This document shows positions 56,801 through 64,000 of a stretch of 64,000 nt of DNA, piece by piece. The stretch lies in assembly GCF_002878395.1 (NCBI RefSeq), contig NC_061118.1, positions 129,009,996 to 129,073,995 on the forward strand. Reading direction: 5' to 3'. The notes under the pieces were generated by a model. The model was given only the letters and a program-made list of their open reading frames with translations. It had not been told where the DNA came from and made no database searches. This stretch comes from Capsicum annuum (Eukaryota > Streptophyta > Magnoliopsida > Solanales > Solanaceae). The position numbers were made by a program, and so were the translations under genes. How positions within the stretch are numbered: the stretch's first letter is position 1; each line of letters begins with the position of its first letter.

Positions 56801-58072
56801 TCAAATTTCTTATGGGTGGCAAAAGTAGAGAGATGATTTCATCCAGGGTTGGTACCTAAAGTGGCACCCATTGGTGTAGGAGCCAAAGAAGTGGCAACCA
56901 GAACCTTATTAGTTCTTGTTGATACCTTAGATATTGGATATTTCCTCTATATATGCATAGGATGACCACAATTAAAATACAAGTTCCTTCCCTCATCACA
57001 ATAACCACTATGAAGTTGTCTGTAAAATATACAAAGAGGATAAGGTGGGGTCGATTGAGCTCAACTAGCCTGAGACTAGGCACCTTGTGCCTTAGGGCCA
57101 TCGCTAGCCTAGAAAGGATGATCGTCAGATTGCTTGGGATAAAGTTCACTAGCCAAAGAATATGAATTGGAATTTCCCCAAGTCTTCTTATTAGTCCATT
57201 AACTACCATCCCCCTACTATTCTATTGATTCACACCCTGCTCTAAATAATAGAACTTCTTATTTCACCTCTTTCTTATCTCTGCCTATCTCTTCTTTTCA
57301 TCCTCTACTTGTTGCATATAAATCATAAGCCTAGAGATGTCTATATCATTATTTAACATAGAAACCTTACATTCTAATACTAAGTCATGAGAAAAACCAA
57401 AAGTAAATTTTCTCATCTTGGACCTCATATTAGACACCACGTCTGGAGCATAGCAAGACAATTGCTGAAATTTTGGTACATATTCTTTCACACTCTTGTA
57501 TTGCTTCAAATTCACAAATTCCTCTAACTTGGCTTCCCTCTACTCCTAAGGAATGAAATTATCTAGGAAGTTACCTGAAAACTCATCCCATATAGTCAGC
57601 TCAACATCATTACCTCTTAGCTGTTCCCACTCCTCATATATTGATAAGATAAATCTTTCAATGATATGCAACAAACTCTATGCCCTCTAATTAACAGTAT
57701 GCATCACTCTAAAAATATTCTCCATCTAATAAAAAAACCCCTAAGGATCATTCTCAACCTTAGAGACTGTGAAGCTTGAGGAATTCAACCTCATGAATTT
57801 GCCAACCGAAGTGATCTCAGAAGAAGGAGCAACAAAACTAATATAATTAGGATGACGAGACTGAGATGCCACTAATTGAGTAATCAGGTGAATCAAGTGC
57901 GAAACTCTTTATTAGAGATGTCTTCCTGAGGCAGCTGATCACAGGTTTCGCCATCCCAAGGAGCTCAAGGAGGACTAGTGGGGACCAATGCAACTCCACG
58001 TATAGAAGTACAATCAGATGCAAGGACCTTAGATCTGGTCTGCACTCTATAAGTAGGGCGAGTTTCCTCCAT
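56801..58072 (-). pseudogene. Element D gag remnant with zinc knuckles
   Basis: The start codon is at 58072-58070 (METEE-type opening MEETRPTYRVQTRSKVLAS). An in-frame stop follows at about codon 36. The capsid tail at 57285-57515 is open (MNLKQYKSVKEYVPKFQQLS, SKMRKFTFGFSHDLVLECKV, MLNNDIDISRLMIYMQQVED). The knuckles near 56940-57060 are worn: FYRQLHSGYCDEGRN and NCGHPMHI. Confidence 0.85.
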
Positions 58073-58351
58073 ATTATTCTAAGGTAAGACAGAGGGTCTA
58101 ATAGAGTTACTATGAATATCAGAACATTAGGGGGGATGATCTAAAATATGGGTAAATCAGGAGTTAAAGTGTTTTCAAGACACTAGACTCTAGAACCCGA
58201 ACTAGAGTACAAGAAAGGGGATATATTCCTAAATGCCTTGTAACCTCCCCCTTATAAGTGTGGCATACTACACACTCGTAAAAGAGACTTTACTCAACAT
58301 GGCTTTGTAGACACCCAAAGACCACCCTGAACCGTGCTCTAATAACAAGCT
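58073..58351 (-). other. Element D leader and primer binding site
   Basis: Leader with the GTGTGGCATACTACACAC block seen in the other Gypsy leaders. Minus strand TTGTTATTAGAGC (58336-58348) is a near match to the initiator-Met-type site. Confidence 0.75.
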
Positions 58352-60342
58352 TGTTAGGACCCAAAATATGGCCTAGTTGTGACCAGTATCTCAAGCCCAC
58401 CATAAGCCAGAGACCACACCTTTACACTAACATGAAGAACACAATAAAGATAAACAGTAGAAAACAAACATATATTTATAAATAAAAGTAGATAAGAAAA
58501 GATAGTTTATGAATCACAACCAACATCAAACCCACACATGTCCACAAAATCCTCTAACAAAACCAGAATACCAAATAAGCCAGGACATGCCCCCGGCCAT
58601 GACCAAAGAAAAATCTAAAATGAAATAATAATAGGTCCAAAACTATGAAAATATACCTAATAAATAGGTAAAGATTTTTGAATGATGGAGGTTCACCAAT
58701 TCATAACAACTTAATCAATATCCTCTCCACCTCAGACTACACACAAATAAATAAAGAACCTTAGGACCTTATATCATGAAATGATGCATCATCCAGGGAC
58801 GATCAGTGGGATAAACACTGACATATAACTTAGGGAAATGGATAAAATAATGCCATATCCAAAGTCACTCAAAACCATGTGCACACACCCATACATACAC
58901 ACATATATATATATAAGATACTGGGATAGGGTGAAAGGGTCATGAACATGAAATTTTATAATAAACAACCAAGACTGTGTAGTTGTATCCGCCTTAAGGA
59001 TACCTATGGCTATATAGGTTTAGCTTTCTCTGCTGATAGGGCCCTAATACGTGTTACCCGTATGAACTGAGGAAATTTGAGGGATGGCCAAAGACACCAA
59101 GGTTCCAACCATCCTAAAAATATATATAACATGTGAACTATGCATACAATCATAAATACCCATCACCAACAAACATGGTTTCCAGTATTAGTCCCTCTGG
59201 GACCTCCACTTACACGGTGAGCTACACAAGCCCCCTTTAAGCCCACATTAAAATATTTGTACATAATCCCCATGATTAAAATCAGAGTCATTTATTATGG
59301 AATTTACCATTTGGTATCATCACACCAATTATAATTGCTAACCTTTTCCATTAAGCCATAACAATTTTGTTAACTTTTAGACTCCTAAGTTCTATTTTAA
59401 TCCAAAACCATGACCACCAAGGCCTTTTAAAATAATTTTATTCCATTTATCCATTAATGAGATGCAATAGTTTAGAGGATCAAGTAAGGCCATGCAATTA
59501 CCCATATTTCAATACCAATTTACAATGTGGGTTTAGGTTATTGCCAATTTCAAGACAAAACACATCAATCTTGGGAAACTTATTTTCTCCATTCCAAACC
59601 ATACCATATTGCCATAATTAAGTCCTAAACCATAAATTAAAGTATGAAAAATGTACTTAAAACCATAGAAAAAACAATCCAAGTGATTACCATTCAAAAC
59701 CACTCAACTTAATTTTCAATCCCATAAATAAACCACTTGATTACTAAACCAATTTATGTCATACTTAAAAAATATAAATGTAGGGATGAGAGACATGCCT
59801 AAAACACATAAGAATAGGAATAAAATCCAAAGTTGAGATCTTGAATATTGAATTCCTTGAAAACCCTAGTTTCCCCTTACTTTAGGGAGTTTAAGATGAA
59901 CAGAGTAGTGTTTGATTTAATTAACTGATTCTAATAGGGTCCCTTTGATCTTTTAAGGTCATGGGTAAAGTATAAAAAGAAAAAGACCAAATTACCCTTG
60001 ATTAAAAATGTATAGGAGAAGTGGCTCCAATTATTATGGGTCGGGTAATGACTCATGATGACAGGTCATGAGTCGTTGCCTGGACTTGTAGCTTGAGAAG
60101 AAACTTTGGTCATTCATACTATTATGGTCACGAGTCCCTCAGCACTACTTGTGAACTTACCCTATGACTTATGGAGGGCTAGTCATGATCATGACAGTGG
60201 CCTATGGAAACCTTACTTATTAGGGAATGAATGGCACTGTCAGACTTATTATAAGTGGCAATGACTTATCACCCAAGTTATTGCCTGGGCAGTGTTCAAT
60301 TTCACTTTAAAAATATTATAGTCCAAAACCTAGGGTGTTATA
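58352..60342 (-). repeat. 5' LTR of element D
   Basis: 1991 bp, colinear with 51455-53391. The minus strand starts TATAACACCCTAGG (60342; TG worn to TA) and ends CCTAACA (58352). A CA/TA microsatellite at about 58881-58915 sits where the LTR copies at 37205 and 38696 have theirs. Confidence 0.9.
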
Positions 60343-60347
60343 TTTCC
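60343..60347. repeat. Target-site duplication of element D, right
   Basis: TTTCC, identical to 51450-51454. Confidence 0.88.
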
Positions 60348-61455
60348 CCAACCAAAACTGGTGTCTCTACCCACTAAAAACTCACCCCGATAAATCCCTC
60401 CATATTTCTTGTAGGCTGGGTAGATACATTTCCCTATATCACTACACTGAGATCTAGTTAAAAGTGTCCTACCCTATTATTTCTGTTGGGTCTTAGGTGT
60501 GGGATCATTAGATAAAGATGGTGCAATGACTGACATACGATTCTAATATTATAAATGACTTCCTCTTTATGTTATTTATTGACTATACTCAATCTTCCTG
60601 GTCCTAGCCTTCATAGTTTTTATTTCTATCTCCATCAACTTCTCCATTTAAATTTGTCTAGAATTGGTAATTAGTCAAGAAATATCCATGCACCAATTAG
60701 CACAACAATCCTACACTCCTTGATTACCAATTCAGGCACCAGTAATAAACTTACTGACATGGGTAAATAGTCAAGCAATAAACATGTCCCCAACCAGCAT
60801 AGTAGTCCTATACTTCTTGATCACCAATTCAGACACCAGTAATAAACCTACTCATATGAGTCCTCAGATCAACCAAATTTATTTATTATAATTTAAAAGT
60901 TAGGTAAAATTGAGAGAGTATTCCTTCACTATCATGGAGCCCTGCTTAAGATTCATAAACTATTCCACCTTACCATTCTCTAATCATGAGGAAAGAACCT
61001 ATCTAGAAAAGCTTCCTCAAATACTCTCAAATCCATTAGATAAAGATTCTCAACTCTACCCTCTTTCCATAGCTTAACTCAATCATAAGCAATATCCTTC
61101 AACTAATATGATGCCAACTCCATACTATTTACCTCAGTAATATACATAATCTAAGTAATTTGGTTTACTTCATTGTTAAAGAACTTAGGATTAGCATCCA
61201 TCTTCAAACTAAAAAATTCAAATAGATTCATTCTCATGAAGTCTCGAATTCTAGGGGCAACTAAGTTACTATTTTGCAGGACTGAGACCTCTGCCAGTTG
61301 ATTAATCTATGTATTTATAGCTTGAGCCAACACTTGAAAGGAAGCCCAAATCTCAACATAGGAAACATTCTTATTTAAGGATCCATAAGTTATGGTGAGG
61401 CTGGTTGATTCCTATATTTGTAAGCATAATCTTTGCATAGAGGCATTTTCTATCA
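60348..61455 (-). pseudogene. Element E gag remnant (interrupted by D)
   Basis: Begins near 61450 (NASMQRLCLQI) and shows APRIRDFMRMNLFEFFSLKM, MYITEVNSMELASY, LKDIAYD and VFEEAFLDRFFPHD. At 60670-60865 a 96-bp unit is present twice. The first knuckle near 60370-60430 has YRGEFLVGRDTSFGWGK, with Cys residues changed to Ser and Trp. The second half of that knuckle is at 51400-51449. Stops occur throughout. Confidence 0.82.
60674..60865 (-). repeat. 96-bp direct duplication inside E gag
   Basis: GTCAAGAAATA at 60674 and GTCAAGCAATA at 60770 start two units with a period of 96 bp. They share CCAATTCAGxCACCAGTAATAAAC. 96 bp is 32 codons, so the duplication kept the frame when it arose. The units are clearly diverged. 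Confidence 0.82.
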
Positions 61456-61656
61456 TCTGCAGAGCACAAATTAGTAGATATATAGATTAAACTCTTAAGC
61501 ATAATAAAGAACATGATAGAAAGGAAGATTCCTAACAACGTCTCACATCCTCTTACTCATAAGTGTGGTGTGCTTCATATATATAAACAAGACTCTACAT
61601 AACCTAACTTGTCAGGCTACCTAGGACTCTCTAAACCTTAGCTTTAATACCAATTT
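61456..61656 (-). other. Element E leader and primer binding site
   Basis: Leader with a GTGTGGTGTGCTTCATATATA block. Minus strand TTGGTATTAAAGC (61641-61653) is an initiator-Met-type site with two changes, three bases inside the LTR. Confidence 0.75.
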
Positions 61657-64000
61657 TGTAACAACCCTAGACTACCCCTGGATGTCACACAAAGTACATG
61701 CCTGGAAGTAGCCTGAACCAACTTGTAGTATATGACATTTCACTAAAAGCATATTATAAATTAACCAAACTATAAGCAAAAATTATAGGCTTATAATCTT
61801 AGTGAAATAGACCAATAATCTTAATAATGTCAATAATAATTGAGAATCCTATGAAATTTAGTGATAATTAAAATCAACTACTAAGTCTAGAAAAAGATCT
61901 AATAATACTGAAGAGTAACTAAGACGGTCCCCAGAAGGCCCAAAAGCCATGAACTTTTAATAACATAAACTAAACTACCGAAAAGCAAATCATCAATCCC
62001 ATTCCATGGAACATTAGGACTCACCAACTGACAAAGAGTAGGCAAAAGTTATCATGACTAATTATGTTGTTGAGGAAGTATACTAGAACCTGCATCATAA
62101 TAGGAGGCATAGCACGGAGAGTACACAAATAATACTTTTGGAATACACTTAGTATATGTAGGTGGATACAATATAATAAATGATGTACATATTGTAGGAT
62201 GAAAATCTGCATGCAAAGTGAGTACAAAATCACAATATTTCATGAATAAAACTAAAAGTTTATACATCTACAAACATATAATAGTAATGCATAATGAATT
62301 AAAGTCAGTAAGTTATTACACTTACTTTGTAAAACCAATGCTTGTATGGGATATTCTCCTAACTGACATGCTCTATTTGAGCATTATGGAACCCAACTTG
62401 TAACCCTTGTTGGGAAAGTGTTCAACACCTTACCAGGGTTAGAAACTATGATTTGACATGATCACTCATCGAACCATTTGAGACAAAATATAATATCATA
62501 CCAATGGTAGCACGTAGTTTCAGATATTAGGATACACTAAACACTCACCCCTCGGTGCTAGATGCTATTACCAAAACATACTACTACTCATAACATATAT
62601 GAGATTCACCATAAAGATAAGCATATAACTTTATATATTTGGAAACCAAATATTCTTTTGTATCTATTTCATATTCATAAGTACATAGGTGAATTTTATA
62701 GTAAATCTAAGATCATAAGTCTGAATTTCTTATAAACTGAGTTAATCATGCTAAAATCATATAAATTAACCAACATATAATATTTCATGCTAAGAATGCT
62801 AAAATTCAATTCATGAGGTCAACCATATGAATAAAAACATAAGTAAACCTTGAATTCTTGTGATAATATCCAATTTAACTTATAAAGGAGCATCCAATAA
62901 CTATAACATACCCAACATATTCCCACCAAGTAGGGTCTGGAGAGGCTAAGTGTACTCAGTTCATACCACTAACTTAAATATGAGGTAGAGAGGCTATTTC
63001 CAAAAGATCCTGACTCAAAATAAAATAATTTAAGATAAAGAATAGTAATAGTAGGAATAGTAAAAGAACATGATACAAGAAATTAGCATATTCAATAATA
63101 CCATAAACAAGATACTCAAAGTAACTCACAAGAAGATACAAAATCCTAAACTCAGACTAAATTTCTACCCTAATCAACCTCCTGCACAACTTTCTATCTA
63201 GGGTCATTTCCTTGATAAGCTGGAGTTGCTCCATATCATGTGTAATCACCTCCCTCAAATATTTTTCGATCTACCTCTACCTAGCTTGAAACTATCCCTA
63301 GAAAACCTCTGACACCTCCGCACATGGGAATCCATGCTCCACCTCATCATATGACCAAACCATATCAACCTTACTTCCCTCATCTTGGCTTTCACCGACG
63401 GATTTTGCTAACCCTATTTATCAAATTTGTGAAAATAACTTACAAAAACTAAATTTCTTGGAACAATCATGAAATAAAACCCTTGCTCAAACACCACATA
63501 CCTAAACTTAAAAATTTCTTGAAGGCGACCTCGAGTTTGGAGCCCTTGAAGTTAAATTTTTGAGAGAAACTTTTTCCTAAGAGTTCTTGAGAGTTTAAGA
63601 AGAGATATATCATTATTTGTGTTAAGGAATGAGGAAAAATTCTTTGTATTGGTTATAAGGTCATTTAGGATTAAAATGACTAGTTTATCATTAAAAAATA
63701 AAAGAAAAATGAAGTTTTAACATCGTCGTGACCACTAGTGTGACACAAACTTATCAAGCCAATCCAATGGCATGGCATGCAGATGTCACAATAAACAACT
63801 AGTATGGTACGCTGATTACATGCCACCAGGCTACTGATTTTTGCATCTGGTTCATGCCATACCTCTGTGGCACGACTGTAATGCGGGCCCTTATTGTTTT
63901 ATGATTGCGTTTTGACCCAAAATTTGTTCTAAGAATTTTGAAATACTATCTAATAATTTCATTATCATTCCTAATCATAAATCTTCCTAAAAATTACCTC
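61657..64000 (-). repeat. 5' LTR of element E (runs off the right edge)
   Basis: The minus-strand end GGGTTGTTACA is at 61657. From about 62717 it matches the E 3' LTR (47381-48342), apart from a LINE insertion at 62903-63410. The U3 segment near 63720-63880 carries GGCATGGCATGCAGATGTCAC and related dyads. The LTR start lies beyond the window. Confidence 0.8.
62903..63410 (-). mobile_element. 5'-truncated RTE-type LINE tail
   Basis: On the minus strand the C-terminal end of a plant RTE-clade LINE polymerase is readable: [30 protein letters not shown], then after one frameshift [33 protein letters not shown] and a stop. The 3' untranslated region follows and ends TCTCCAGACCCTACTTGGTGGG and ATGTTGGGTATG, the typical 3' end of this clade. 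It sits inside the E 5' LTR, which lacks about 35 bp of its own sequence at the site. No clean target-site duplication is seen. Confidence 0.85.

Larger units (their letters stand above)
51455..60342 (-). mobile_element. Element D: complete Gypsy chromovirus nested in E
   Basis: An 8.9-kb minus-strand element with 3' LTR (51455-53391), full pol-to-gag interior (53392-58351) and 5' LTR (58352-60342), flanked by TTTCC on both sides. Gag, zinc knuckle, protease, RT, RNase H, integrase and chromodomain are all found in Gypsy order. The two LTRs differ obviously by eye, so the insertion is old, but E is older still. It belongs to the same LTR superfamily as F and the solo LTR. Confidence 0.9.

Noticed and set aside
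57000..57165. Plus-strand open frame over the D zinc knuckle
   Set aside because: It is the antisense shadow of gag.
62021..62267. Two overlapping minus-strand frames
   Set aside because: Inside the E 5' LTR, rich in Tyr, Leu and His from AT-rich sequence; no start context or domain.

Overview
The window reads as plant nuclear DNA made of layered, decayed LTR retrotransposons. I see no host protein-coding gene, tRNA, rRNA or CRISPR array. Almost all recognisable coding matter is Ty3/Gypsy gag-pol broken by stops and frameshifts. The gag, integrase and chromodomain motifs are those of chromoviruses of the Tekay/Del type. Wording such as the MPPKKxNxRRT gag start and LTRs of 2-2.5 kb recall Solanaceae genomes such as pepper. 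That placement is from memory of the families and is an inference. The base composition is AT-rich, open frames are short, and paired LTRs differ clearly by eye, which suggests old intergenic heterochromatin.

Layout: (1) 1-15682, minus strand: a tandem Tekay array with alternating internal regions and LTRs (A internal, LTR1, B internal, LTR2, C internal, LTR3), where neighbouring copies share an LTR. (2) 15683-25865, plus strand: a pol-less LTR element (18407-25023) with a tRNA-Asp-like primer site, a zinc-knuckle ORF and a long non-coding interior, preceded by a second copy of its LTR plus the same downstream flank. (3) 25866-29736: anonymous DNA around a solo Gypsy LTR (26269-28653). (4) 29737-31124: the 3' tip of a Ty1/copia element with its LTR and a TATA box. 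(5) 31960-39072, plus strand: a decayed Gypsy element F with a truncated 5' LTR, gag-pol remains and rearranged LTR pieces. (6) 39073-47380, plus strand: a Tekay relative, H, with both LTRs and gag but no reverse transcriptase or integrase; its interior holds a piece of another element with a second polypurine tract. (7) 47381-64000, minus strand: element E, whose gag zinc knuckle is interrupted by a complete element D (51455-60342) flanked by TTTCC target-site duplications; E's 5' LTR also carries a truncated RTE-type LINE tail.

No functional pathway operates here; the genes are relics of reverse transcription and integration. The most informative signals are structural: the LTR-sharing tandem array, the clean D-in-E nesting, the pol-less element with its own ORF, and clusters of dyad-symmetric motifs that differ between LTR families and were deleted from two of the three LTRs of the array.
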